A program made the translations under genes and the position numbers. The notes beneath the pieces are model-generated. The model did not search any database, was not told where the DNA came from, and worked only from the letters and a program-made list of their open reading frames with translations. Source: Sphagnum compactum (taxonomy: Eukaryota > Bryophyta > Sphagnopsida > Sphagnales). Taken from it: a stretch of DNA of 64,000 nucleotides. The stretch is taken from assembly GCA_965153455.1 (NCBI GenBank), contig OZ234500.1:7378001-7442000 (forward strand), in the 5' to 3' direction. Of the stretch, positions 12,481 through 22,850 are shown one piece after another; within the stretch, counting starts at the first letter, position 1, and each line of letters begins with the position of its first letter.

Positions 12481-14037
12481 TGCATCAATCAAAAGTCCAA
12501 TTCATGGAGGATGATGAGGAAAAGTGGTGCATTAATGAAAGAGTACATTGAATGGTGTTGGATCAAAATGCAAAACTAAAAAAGGAATACCAACAAATGA
12601 TGTTGACATCATTTGTGTATGCACCCAAAAAGGTCCAAATTACCATTAAGCTAAAAACCATAAGTGAATATGCATGCACAAACCAAATTCAAAAGTTCCA
12701 ACTAACATCATGGGCAAAAGTGAACCCCTTATTTCCTAATGATTACCTATGGTGTTTCAATGGCAACTTGAGCATAGATTGGGCCCAACATTTGGCATTG
12801 GATTGATAATACACCACCGAACAATTTGCCCATCACAATGAGGATGGTTGTCAACTCCTATGGCCAATGCCACAACGCTTCACATATGATGGCACTATGT
12901 GTTGCATGTCTTAACCCCTTTGGGCCTAAAAGTGGATGAGCTTTAGAAACATGCCCATATATGTTCCATCCACCATGCTCGATCACCTCAATGCACACAA
13001 AATTTTGATGTCCCACTTGAAGGGCCCCATTCCATCAACATTTGTATGAACCATAATAACATACATGCCTGAAAGTTGGGAATGCAATCTAACAAGTACC
13101 CTAACTAGTCCTAAAATGGTGGGATTTGATTGGAGTGGTTGTGAGCATGGCTAAACGTATTTTTGCCTAAGTCTACTTAGCATCATCATGTGAACAATAT
13201 TCATTTGTGCATAGCAAGGTGCAAAATCACCTCACATCTAATTAAACAATAGATAATCCAATGTATATATCTACACTAACATCAAACTTTTGAGGGAACG
13301 ACATGGTGTCATTCCCACAACATGGTATGAAAAAAACATGATGTCTAAGGATTCCATGTCTGATGTTGAATCCAACACAAATAACCAAGATGTAGATGAT
13401 TTTGAAGGTTGCATTATGGATGATTTTGACAAACACAAGTTTGGTGAAGTGTATGGACTCAACACTAAGAATATCTATGGGGACACTTAAACTAGGCCAA
13501 GGAAATAATGTTCCTAATATAAGCCAAGGAAGTTAAGAACCTAATGATCCATATACATTTGTTGACAAAAAAAAGGTTCGACGCTAGGCAAAGAGTTGGA
13601 GGTGATGTTGCTTTCGCTCGACTTTTGATAGGCAAAAGGTATTCGAAAGGTCCAAATTTTGATTCATCTCAAGCAACACAAAATGTAAATTTCCCTATTG
13701 GTGATGTTGTGAATACTAAACTAACTAATTTTGGCACTATTTAAAATGTTTGTCACACAGATGGCAACAACATTAGGGGTGTAGAAGACACCATCCCACT
13801 AGAAACCATTGAAATAATTGACCAATCTCTTGCCATGGGACCACCCATCCATTACCATTGTGCATGCCCTAGAAAACCCTCAAATATCGAATGATGAATT
13901 GTATGTCAACAACACCCACGACACAATATCAATAACACCCTTTACACAACACCCACAAATGATGGAGGTGCAAGTTTGTCTAGGATCGTACCCATCGACA
14001 TTTGGACCTTTGAATTCAATTTTGATAATGCACTTCT
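12480..14037 (+). pseudogene. unrecognised coding-like remnant, interrupted by the chromovirus
   Basis: Several plus-strand segments read like protein but are broken by stops and frame changes: 12,552-12,806 (84 codons), about 12,820-13,050 in another frame, 13,290-13,490 (acidic, ending in a stop), 13,544-13,744 and 13,750-14,033. I do not recognise the family. The chromovirus at 14,038 sits in the last segment. Removing it together with one copy of its 5-bp target duplication would make that frame run on for about 40 bp past 19,803, so the sequence was continuous before insertion. It may be part of an old transposon or a dead host gene. No conserved catalytic motif supports either. Confidence 0.35.
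14033..14037. other. target-site duplication, left copy (CTTCT)
   Basis: CTTCT immediately left of the LTR start matches CTTCT at 19,799-19,803, immediately right of the other LTR. Five base pairs is the usual Ty3/gypsy duplication size. Confidence 0.9.
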
Positions 14038-14304
14038 TGTTATGGACCGACTACAAACAAGTGGAGAATTACAAGACAAGACAAGCTTTACTGACCCATC
14101 AACTGGTGTTGATCTGCTAAAGGGTTGTTCCCCAGACTATCTCCTTTTATAACCCTGAGCCATACTAGTCCCAAAATATCCTAGGCCATGATATTGCCAA
14201 AAGTATCCAAAAATATCCTAGGCCATGATATTGCCAAAAGTATCCCAAAATATCCTAGGACATGACATTGCCAAAAGTATCCCAAAATATCCTAGGCCAT
14301 GACA
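14038..14304 (-). repeat. 3' LTR (minus-strand element)
   Basis: 267 bp, matching 19,532-19,798 at 264 positions. It carries the TATA box (14,143-14,151 on the plus strand as CCTTTTATA), the candidate R start at 14,118, and the 37-bp U3 repeats. The Pol stop codon at 14,305-14,307 directly abuts it. Confidence 0.95.
14170..14304 (-). repeat. 37-bp tandem repeat in LTR U3, about 3.6 units
   Basis: Units begin at 14,170, 14,207, 14,244 and 14,281 (partial) with the pattern CCCAAAATATCCTAGG. The same array is in the other LTR. It lies upstream of the TATA box in the transcription direction, where enhancer repeats sit in many LTRs. An enhancer role is inferred, not shown. Confidence 0.85.
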
Positions 14305-14318
14305 TTATCCTCTCCTCA
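14305..14318 (-). promoter_or_regulatory. polypurine tract overlapping the end of pol
   Basis: Immediately upstream of the 3' LTR the minus strand reads 'GAGGAGAGGATAA'. It is purine-rich apart from the T, as expected for the plus-strand primer. It also encodes the last residues and stop codon of Pol, so the primer and the coding end overlap and there is no 3' spacer. Confidence 0.75.
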
Positions 14319-15393
14319 AGCGACATCTTCTAGATGGAGCCGGTTTGTTAGGATATCGTTGGTGAAACCGATTAACTAAGTCTTGGGCATGAACTAGGTT
14401 TCCAGCAGGCTCCCAAGTAGCTTCAGAAGGAGGATAACCTCGCCAAAAGACAAGGTACAGGAGCTTTCCACGAATCTTCTTGGAGTCCAAGACCTCCTGA
14501 ACTTCAAACTCTTCTTGGCCTTCAATTTCGACTGGAGCTGGGGGTTCTTGATGACGTTCTGGGATCGGGTTTTCATGATAGGGCTCAAGCAGGGAGACAT
14601 GGAAAACATTGTGGATTTTGAACTGGGGTGGAAACTCCAACTGGCAAGCCACTAGACCAACCAATTTGGCGATTTTGAAAGGTCCGAGGTGCTTGTAATC
14701 CAACTTGGCACATGGGCGAGTGGTAGCAATGTTCTTTCTGAGAAGCCAGACCTTGTCTCCAACCTTGAAGTTTGGATGGTCCTTGCGTCGGCGGTCTGCT
14801 TGCTTCTTTTGCCACTCCTGTGTTAGCTTGAGTTCTGCCATAAGGTTCTGTTGAACCTGTCCAAGCCTCGTGGCCCTTTCTTCAGCCGAGGGGTTTACGG
14901 AGTCTCCAGGAATTTCAAGGCTGAACCTGGGATGAAAACCGTAATTGGCAAAGAATGGACTGACCCCGGTCGATGCATGTGTTGTGTTATTATAAGCAAA
15001 CTCTGCTTGAGATAGTAGGTCCAGCCAGTCGTCCTGTTGGTAGTTCACAGTGCAGCGAAGGTATTGCTCAAGTGTCTGATTTGTCCGTTCGGTTTGTCCA
15101 TCTATCTCAGGGTGGAAAGCTGAAGATAGCCGAATGTCAACTCCAAGAAGCTCGAATAGACGATGCCAGAACTTGGATGCAAACTGAGGACCTCTGTCGG
15201 ACACAATTTCCTCGGGGAGTCCATGCAGTCGGACGATCCCGTCCAGAATTAACTGAGCTGTCTCTTCTGCCGTGATTGACTTGGAACAAGGGGTGAAATG
15301 GGCCATTTTGGTGAGTCGATCGACCACAACCAGTATTGAATTCTTGGTTCTGACAGTAGGGAGGTCCGTGATGAAGTCCATTGCAATAGATCC
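14305..15393 (-). pseudogene. pol, 3' part: integrase core, GPY/F domain and chromodomain
   Basis: This segment continues the pol frame after the premature stop at 15,394-15,396. The first methionine available is at 15,381 (358 codons). It carries the integrase catalytic core: D at residue 2 (MDFITDL), D in 'VSDRGPQF' (about residue 62) and E in 'GQTERTNQ' (about 98), the DD35E pattern. The GPY/F-type region 'LGPFKIAKLVG' follows. A chromodomain at roughly residues 295-345 has the aromatic pattern 'YLVFWRGYPPSEATWEP'. Chromodomains of this class bind modified histones and are thought to steer integration into heterochromatin. The frame runs to a stop touching the 3' LTR. Without readthrough of the upstream stop, this segment would not be made as part of Pol. 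Confidence 0.9.
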
Positions 15394-18202
15394 CTAAGGT
15401 CGGCTAGGAATCGACAGAGGCTGTAGGAGTCCAAACGGGCGATGCCTGGGAGCCTTGGATCGAGCACATGTATCACAAGACTTGACATACTCCCGTAGCA
15501 TCTTGTTCATTTTGGGCCACCAGTAAGTCCTTGACACTAGTTCGTGAGTCCGTGCCATTCCAAAGTGACCTACCAGGGTGTTGTCGTGGCATTCCCTCAG
15601 GATTTTTAGGCGTATAGGTCCTTCGGGTACATAAATCAGGTTATTTCGAAGGAGAAGTCCGTCTTGCTGCTCAAATTGATCCAAGTCATCACGATTTGGG
15701 TTCCTTGGTCGTTCCTGGAGTTCCTTCTTGATGTTGGTAGCCCAGGTGTCTTCCTCAGTTGCCATCTTGATGTCCCTGACAAGGTATGAGTCTGGGAGGG
15801 TGCTGATTGTTGCTGCAACTCGAAATTGCTCGGGGTTGAGTAAATTCTGGTTCTGCTGGCCGTAGGCCTCATCCCCCGCTCGAAGTTCATATTCTGAACG
15901 ACGAGATAGCGCGTCAGCTTTCCCTTGCTGGGTGCCGGGTTGATACTGAATCTCAAAGTCGAAATCAGCTAGGAAGATAGACCAGCGTGCCTGGCGACGA
16001 TTTAAGGTCCGAGTAGTTGTGAAATAAAGGAGATTCTTGTGATTTGTCAGAACTTGGACTCGATGTTGAGCTCCGGCAAGATACGGTCTCCACTGCTCGA
16101 ATGTCGTGATGATTGCCAGAAGTTCCTTATCGTAGACCTGGTAGTTGATTTCGGCACTGGTTAACTTCCGTGAATAAAAAGCAATTGGATGCAGCAACCC
16201 ATCTATTCCAAATTGAGATAGAATAGCTCCCAAGGCAAAATCTGAAGCGTCCGTTTCCACAATGAATGGCTTGGCAGGATCGGGATGTATCAGGATGGGT
16301 GCAGAGGTGAATGCCATCTTGAGAGTATCAAAAGCAGCCTGGGCCGTTGGATTCCACGAGAAGGGCTTGTCTTTGCAAGTCAGGGTTATTAATGGTGTTG
16401 TGATCTTGGAGTAGCCTTTGATAAACCGACGATAGAAGTTGGCAAACCCTAGGAAGCGTTGAACGTCCTTGACCGAGGATGGAGTAGCCCAACACTGGAT
16501 GGTCTCGACCTTTGACTTGTCCATGAAAATGCCATCTGGAGAGATCACGTAGCCGAGGAACGCCACTGAAGATTTGTCGAATTCACATTTTTCCAACTTG
16601 GCGTATAAGCCATGCTCCCGCAGCGTCGCAAGCACCAATCGTACATGTTTGTCGTGGGTTTCCTGGTCCTTGGAAAAGATTAAAATGTCATCCAAATAGA
16701 CCACGACAAATTCGTCCATGTAATCCCGGAAGATATCATTCATCAGATGCTGAAAGACTGCGGGTGCATTGGTGAGGCCAAAGGGCATGACCGTGTATTC
16801 GAAGTGGCCATAGCGTGTGCGGAAAGCTGTCTTCCATTCATCACCAGGGCGAATCCTGAGTAAGTTGTAGGCTCCACGGAGGTCAAGCTTGGTGAAGATC
16901 TTCCCGGTACGTAGTCGATCTAGGAGACCTGAAATCAAGGGCAAAGGATATCGATTCTTTTTGGTTATCTTGTTGAGTCCACGATAATCCACACAAAGTC
17001 GAAGGGAGCCATCCTTCTTCTTGACAAACAAAATTGGGGCGCCGGCTGGAGACTTGGAATGCTGAATGAACCCCTTGGCAAGATTTTCAGTAAGGTAATC
17101 ACGCAGGGCTTGGAGTTCCGGTTCCGATAGGCCATAGATAGGACCAAAGGGTGGTGAGTGTCCTTCTTCTAGATCAATCGGGCAGTCATATGGACTATGG
17201 GCGGGGAGCTGATCAGCATTAATCTTTTCAAAAACATCAACAAAGTCCTTGTACTTCTTGGGAAGTTTGACAGGTGTTGGTTCTGATTGGGGGTTTGTGG
17301 TGTTGGCTGGGTTGACATGGATGGCGAAGACTTGAAGATTCTTAGCAGCCCGATAGAAAGGGACAGCTCTATCAACGAAGATCTGGACAGGGTTGGTTTT
17401 CTGGGCAGGATTCTTGACAAGATTCTTGACAGGACAAGGTTTCGTTCTGACTAACCGGGGGTTCTTGATTGCAGGATTTGACATAACAGACTTGATAAAA
17501 CTGGAATTGGTTCTGACCCTCTTTGGGTTCTCGACCACAGGGTTCTTGGCAGGACTGGACAAAGTGTTTTTCTGAGCGTGGGGTTCTTGAGAGGTGCATC
17601 GTTGTGCGCTGAAGGTGAGGGTTCTAGATCGCCAATCAATGATAGGGTTGTGTGCTTCTAGCCAAGGCAGACCAAGGATGATGGGATGGTGAGGGGTGGA
17701 AATGATGTTGAGAACAATCTTCTCCTTGTGCTTGCCGATACAGAGTTCTAGAGGGGTTGTCTCGTGTGTGATTGCACCAGAAGCAATGGTTCTCCCATCA
17801 ATAACCTCTACCGGAACAGGGGTTGACTTCTTGACCACAGGGATGTTGTGTTGGACGACAAATGTTTGGTCGATGAAAGAAGAGGTGGCGCCGGAGTCCA
17901 CCAAAGCTGACACTTGTGGTATGTCTTCTGGAATACGAATGATGTCCACATACTGAGTGAAACTGGGACTGGGACCAACAGCGGAACAGGAGCCTTTGCA
18001 AAGGTGGTGTTGGGTGAAATCCAGTCGCACGGCTCCTACTGTGACTGGATGTTCTTGTTTTCCAACTCCTGGGGAGTTTCCACAGCTTGCACCTGAAGTT
18101 TGACAAGCTTTTGAGGGCATTGACGAGCTATATGCCCTGGGTTGCCACAGTAAAGACATAGATTGTTTGTCCTTCGGCGAAGTTTCTCGGCTTCTGTCAA
18201 AG
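15394..18202 (-). pseudogene. pol, 5' part: protease, reverse transcriptase, RNase H, integrase zinc domain
   Basis: The frame is open from about 18,202, with its first ATG at 18,159 (921 codons), to an amber stop at 15,394-15,396. Domains counted from that ATG: aspartic protease with 'ALVDSGATSSFID' (D88-S89-G90), reverse transcriptase with 'YLDD' at about 488-491, RNase H with 'TDASD' at about 636-640, and an HHCC integrase zinc domain around 850-900 ending in 'CDTC'. The stop falls where family members carry Trp, so a TGG-to-TAG change is likely. Between protease and RT lies a low-complexity stretch with repeated NP-(K/R)-x-VRT motifs (about 205-250). Pol lies in the -1 frame relative to gag and overlaps it by about 165 nt, so expression would need a -1 frameshift. 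I found no perfect slippery heptamer. Confidence 0.92.
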
Positions 18203-19009
18203 ATTTAAACTTAGCTGTGTCGATCTGCATCGGAGGAGGTCCAAAAGAGGCAGGTCGGGCAACTGGTGTTGTTTGGGGAACTAAGGGGAGCGTAGTAGGC
18301 CGACTGTTCCAAAGCTGGGCGTTGGAGGTGACTTTCTTTTCCTGGCGACGTTCGAACAGACGATTATCGCACCGAATTGCCTGGGTGATGGCTTCACTGA
18401 AGGAAGAAGGGTCTGCGAGTGTCAACAAAAGATCTTGAACATCATCACGAAGCCCACAGCGAAACTGATCAATCAAGGCAGCTTCTCCCCAATTGACGTC
18501 ACAGGCAAGCTGCCTGAATTCTGAGGCGTAGACGATGGCCGAACGTGTCCCTTGCTGGAGGCGACGCAGCTTGTTGGCTGAAGTCCTGGCCTTATCACTG
18601 TCCCCAAATACTGCTTCAAATTCCGCCATAAAGGCGTTGAAATTTTGTAGAAGAGGGGATGATGTTTCCAGGATGGGAGCAAACCATGCTGTAGCTGTCC
18701 CAGTAAGTAGGGTTCCAACGAATCCTACACGAGTGGTGTCATCAAAATAACGACGGGGGTGTAGTTGCATGATCAGGCGTACCTGGCTGACAAAGCCTCG
18801 AAATTTGAGGGCGTTCCATCAAACTTTTCTGGCAGACTGATCTTGGGCTCTTGGGCGGCCATTGCAAGAGCAGAAAGTACTGGGGCAGGAGGTGGTGGCT
18901 GATTCTGTAGGCGGGTCACCGAGTCTCTAAGCACGACATTTTCTTGTTGAAGGTGCTGAAGGGCGGCGAGGATTTGAGTGAGATCGATGTTGGATTCTAA
19001 GTTGTCCAT
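18036..19009 (-). pseudogene. gag, with capsid-like region and CCHC zinc knuckle; 1-bp frameshift
   Basis: The start is the ATG at 19,007-19,009, in strong eukaryotic context (ACCACCATGG). The open frame upstream of it contains no ATG. A short coiled-coil-like N-terminus ('ILAALQHLQQENVVLRDSV') and a proline run precede a sequence matching the start of the capsid domain ('LPEKFDGTPSNF'). Near 18,800 one base appears missing, shifting the frame. The second segment continues the capsid region and ends with the zinc knuckle 'CLYCGNPGHIARQC' (CX2CX4HX4C), which binds RNA during packaging. The stop at 18,036 lies inside the pol overlap. The protein would assemble the virus-like particle. This copy cannot make it intact unless ribosomes shift at the lesion. 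Confidence 0.88.
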
Positions 19010-19048
19010 GGTGGTAGTTCTCACACTTTTGCGCTTTCAATCTTCAAA

Positions 19049-19390
19049 CTTGAAACTTCAGATGCTTGGATCTCTCTCAATACAAGTCCAAATGACATGA
19101 AATTTCTCTCACACATATATTCCTATATGATCTATAAGATCACAAAGTTACAGACCCAAAAAAGCTTACACAAAGGAGATATGACCAAAAAACCAGATCT
19201 GCACTTGAAACTTCAGATGCTTGAATCTCTCTCAATACAAGTCCAAATGACATGAAATTTCTCTCACACATATATTCCTATATGATCTATAAGATCACAA
19301 AGTTATAGACCCAAAAAAGCTTACACAAAGGAGATATGACCAAAAAACCAGATCTGCACTTGAAATTTCAGATGCTTGGATCTCTCTCAA
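19049..19390 (-). repeat. 155-bp tandem repeats in the chromovirus leader
   Basis: Two full units (19,049-19,203 and 19,204-19,358) and a partial third (from 19,359), each beginning 'CTTGAAACTTCAGATGCTTG' or a one-base variant. They differ by only a few substitutions. They fill most of the untranslated leader between the primer site and gag, where packaging or translation signals would lie. Confidence 0.9.
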
Positions 19391-19519
19391 AACATATCCT
19401 TTTCTTTTGAAACTTTGAGAGTAGAAGCGTCCTATAGTCTTCTATAACCTTTCCAAGTTTCACTCCAATATACCTCTAGCTACTTACTGAAACAACAAAA
19501 CAAACAAACAAGAAGAAGG

Positions 19520-19531
19520 AGCAGATCAAAC
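19520..19531 (-). promoter_or_regulatory. candidate self-primer binding site
   Basis: Directly after the 5' LTR the minus strand reads GT then TTGATCTGCT (19,529 down to 19,520). There is no TGG, so the CCA end of a tRNA cannot pair in the usual way. TTGATCTGCT is the exact complement of AGCAGATCAA in the LTR (19,612 down to 19,603), which begins 33 nt after the start of TATAAAA. In Tf1 and sushi-type elements, the 5' end of the transcript itself folds back on such a site and primes minus-strand DNA. Confidence 0.7.
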
Positions 19532-19798
19532 TGTTATGGACCGACTATAAACAAGTGGAGAATTACAAGACAAGACAAGCTTTACTGACCCATCAACTGG
19601 TGTTGATCTGCTAAAGGGTTGTTCCCCAGACTATCTCCTTTTATAACCCTGAGCCATACTAGTCCCAAAATATCCTAGGCCATGATATTGCCAAAAGTAT
19701 CCCAAAATATCCTAGGCCATGATATTGCCAAAAATATCCCAAAATATCCTAGGACATGACATTGCCAAAAGTATCCCAAAATATCCTAGGCCATGACA
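19532..19798 (-). repeat. 5' LTR (minus-strand element)
   Basis: 267 bp, TG...CA. It holds four units of the 37-bp U3 repeat, then TATAAAAGG at 19,645-19,637, and the predicted transcript start near 19,612. The downstream part, to 19,532, would be R/U5. Confidence 0.95.
19637..19645 (-). promoter_or_regulatory. TATA box of the 5' LTR
   Basis: TATAAAAGG on the minus strand. A start site at about 19,612, 33 nt downstream, has normal spacing for RNA polymerase II and coincides with the first base of the primer-site complement. Confidence 0.75.
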
Positions 19799-19803
19799 CT
19801 TCT
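19799..19803. other. target-site duplication, right copy (CTTCT)
   Basis: Matches 14,033-14,037 exactly. Confidence 0.9.
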
Positions 19804-21165
19804 AAAGCACATATTTAGAACAAACATTGAGGGGTAACATTCAGATTGGCTCATCAATGGTTACTACAGTAACATTATTAACACTAAAAGAAAACTCAAA
19901 AAGAACAACTACCATTTGCAACTATATTTTACTTGCAAAAGACATTTGCTACTAAAAACCACCTAGTTGCATTAAACAAATTGCATATATGACACTAATT
20001 GAAGGTAAGTAGGTAGGCTTAAATTACTATCTAGTTAGAAAGATTTAAGATAATCCTATTTTATTTTGGGTTTAATTTTTAAGGTTGAACATTTTTTATT
20101 GGCTTGTTCTTTGGATAACATTTGCATTTTGAATACAACGAATGCACCTTGTTATATATTTTGCATTAAAAAATGGAAGAGAAAATATATGGATTAACAT
20201 TGTAATTACAAATGTGACCAACTTAATCATAACTTATTTGCAATTATTTCCTAGTATTTATTCTATATTAGCCTAATTTACCTACTAAATATATGAACTA
20301 TTATAGGTAATAATAGTTGAAGTTAATAATAATAATAAAATAAAAATTTCAATAGTCATAATAGCCATCTAATAAATTTTCTTGTAATTATAATATAATA
20401 TTAAATAATTATACTAAAATACTAGTTATTATCAAGTATTATAAGTTAATAATAAAAAATATAATGAAAATATAAGTAATTATTATAGAAATAATTAGTA
20501 GCTAATGTAGGTCAACCATATTTTTATTTTTTATTATGTTACTTGTTATAAGTATCATTTATGTCAATAATGAATGTTTAATGATAAATAATGATAAATA
20601 ATGATTAAAAACTTCAATAGGTACAATAAACCTTGGATACTTCTATAATATGGCCTTAATATGTTTTGTATATATTCAACATAGAACTTAAATATATTCA
20701 AAATATGAATATATACCTTTTATGTATGATTAAAATATTTTAATATTATGAATACAAATTGCATAAGATTATAATTGACCTATTATAGATACTTGCAATA
20801 TATACTTGTACATCTTAGTATGCCCCCAATAGCCTTCAAAAGATTTTCAATGGAGCCTAATATATCTGCAAGGCTACAATTAATTTTGGTGACATTTGCA
20901 ATTAATGGGACATATATGGTCTTTCTTGGATGAAAACTAAATTTAAAGGTTTTCCTCTTGAAAGCATGACGAAAAAAAAAATCACAAATTAGTTGTAGCA
21001 TAATCGCAAGTATGACCAAACAAATAAAAAATTGCAAAAATAACCAAAACTATTGCAAATAATATTCTAATGAAAATTTCAAATGATGTCACACATTTTG
21101 CACAACCTCCAAGGTCTGATAATGCATTCATCTTTAGTTGCTTAGTTCCCATTCAATTGTTTTCC
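19804..21165. other. AT-rich sequence, possible old CACTA-like remnant
   Basis: Very AT-rich, no gene. 'CACTAAAAGAAAACTC' at 19,882, followed by 'TTGCAAC...TTGCAAAAGAC', resembles the ends of the CACTA-like elements elsewhere in the window. A weak candidate for the other end is near 21,072 ('AATATTCTAATG'). No target duplication supports it, so the boundaries are uncertain. Confidence 0.3.
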
Positions 21166-21169
21166 TTTT

Positions 21170-22074
21170 TTTAATGGTCAATCTACACAACTATTGGTGC
21201 ACATCCATGTTGGTTTTCTTCATTGTCACCTTTTGGGAGATCTCTTTGTTTCCTAATCATTGTTTTCAACTGTTAATCATCACCTCCTCCTAATTGTCCT
21301 CTTCTATTGGTGGTCACCGCCTTTTCCTAATCATCACCTTTTATTGTTGATCACTACCTCTTCTTGATCATCGTTTTATGTCGATGATGGGCACTTCCTA
21401 CAAATCATTGTTTTTTATCAGTTATTGACCTTTGTTCCCAATCATCTTTTTTTGTTGGTGATGGGGTGCCTCATGATCCTTATCATTGTTTTTTGTTAGT
21501 GAGGGCACCAATCATCTTTTGTTGGTGATTAATGCGTCTTCTTGATCATCCTTTCCTATTAGTGATGGGCGCGTCTTCTTAATCATCCTCTTCTATTAAT
21601 GATCCCCACCTCCTCTTGATTATCATCTTTTGTTGTTGATCACCACCTCCTCCTTATCATCCTTTTTTATTAGTGATAGACTTTTTTTGATCAAGTTTTG
21701 TTGGTGATCAATGCTTCCTTTTGATCATCCTTTTTTTGTTAGTGATGGGCACCCCTTCCTAATCATCATTTTTTTTTGGTGATCACCGCCTCCTTTTGAT
21801 CATCCTCTTTGGTTAGTGATCAACACCTCTTTTGGTCGTCCTTTTTTGTTGGTAATCAATGCCTCTTCCTAATTGTCTTCTTTTGTTGGTAATTTCTAGC
21901 TTTCCTAATTGTTTTTTTTGTTAGTGATCCCTGCCTCCTTGTGATTGTCATCTTTTTTTTATGATCATTACTTCCTCTTGATCATTTTTTTTTGTTGGTG
22001 ATCATTGCTTCCTCTTAATCATTGTTTTCTGTTGGTGATCATCACCTCCTTTTGATCACATCCTCTTTTATTGG
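21170..22074 (+). repeat. degenerate ~40-bp minisatellite, left part
   Basis: Many diverged copies of a unit like 'TTTTGTTGGTGATCA...CCTCCTCTTGATCATCC'. The array stops at 22,074 and resumes at about 23,338 in the same phase, so the intervening 1.26 kb was inserted into it. Confidence 0.8.
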
Positions 22075-22289
22075 CACAACGCCAAAATGTGTCTTTCATG
22101 ACTTGAACATTTACGACTAATGTCCTAATTTAGTCATGTAGTCATATGTCTTTAGTCATATACTTTTACTCAAATTTGTGATTACACTACAATTTCATTA
22201 TGACTACATGACTAGATTATGACTATTTTGTGACTGCATTGTGAATAGATGACTAGCCACATACATTAATAACCTACCTATGTTAATAG

Positions 22290-22760
22290 TTTAACTAAGT
22301 GCTAACTACCTACTAGTTATTTATCAACTACCTATAAAGTAGCTAGCACCTATGGGCTAATATTAACTATTATCTACCTACCTACTATATAGTACATATG
22401 TACCTACCTAACTACCTACTAGATATAAGTAAGACATACCTACCTAATTACCTACTAGGTTGTATGTATTTACATACATGTGTACCTACCTACTTACCTA
22501 CCTACTAAATAGGTAGTATGTACCTACATACCTACAACTATTTACTTACCTACTTACCTACCTACTAGGTAGGTTGTACATACCTACCTAATTATGTATT
22601 ATTTACTACTAGATACCTACATACTTACCTACGTACTTTCTTGCATACTAGATAGGTAGTAGGTATATGTACCTACTACTTGGCACCTACCTACTTACTA
22701 CTACCTCTAGGCACTATTTACCTATTACCTACCAAGCTATTAGGTAGGTTCTAAATTGTT
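22290..22760. repeat. (TACC/TAGG)n degenerate tract
   Basis: Long run of CTACC and TAGGTA motifs with variable spacing, confined to the CACTA-like element. Confidence 0.8.
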
Positions 22761-22850
22761 ACATAAATATTTAGGTACCTAATTTATAAAGTAAGTTAGA
22801 AAAAAATGTTTATAACAATATGGTGACATATTTTGTCATGTAAAAATAAT

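Larger units (their letters stand above)
14038..19798 (-). mobile_element. Ty3/gypsy chromovirus (Tcn1/sushi-like), complete LTR retrotransposon
   Basis: A 5,761-bp element on the minus strand with two 267-bp LTRs starting TG and ending CA, flanked by a CTTCT target duplication. Its order in its own direction is: 5' LTR (19,532-19,798), leader of about 520 nt, gag with a zinc knuckle, then protease, reverse transcriptase, RNase H, integrase and chromodomain, then 3' LTR (14,038-14,304). This Pol order and the chromodomain place it among chromoviruses. The integrase stretch 'FFANYGFHPR' resembles fungal/vertebrate sushi-type and moss Tcn1-type elements more than the CRM, Reina, Tekay or Galadriel clades of seed plants (judged by eye). 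The LTRs differ at 3 of 267 positions, so insertion is recent. Two lesions disable this copy: a 1-bp gag frameshift near 18,800 and a premature amber stop at 15,394-15,396. Confidence 0.95.

Noticed and set aside
19504-19531. tRNA primer binding site for the chromovirus
   Set aside because: No TGG within the first bases after the LTR and no match to the initiator-Met type site. Self-complementarity explains the sequence better.
21170-22074. CRISPR-like array
   Set aside because: Units are degenerate with no constant repeat and unique spacer pattern, and the sequence is eukaryotic.
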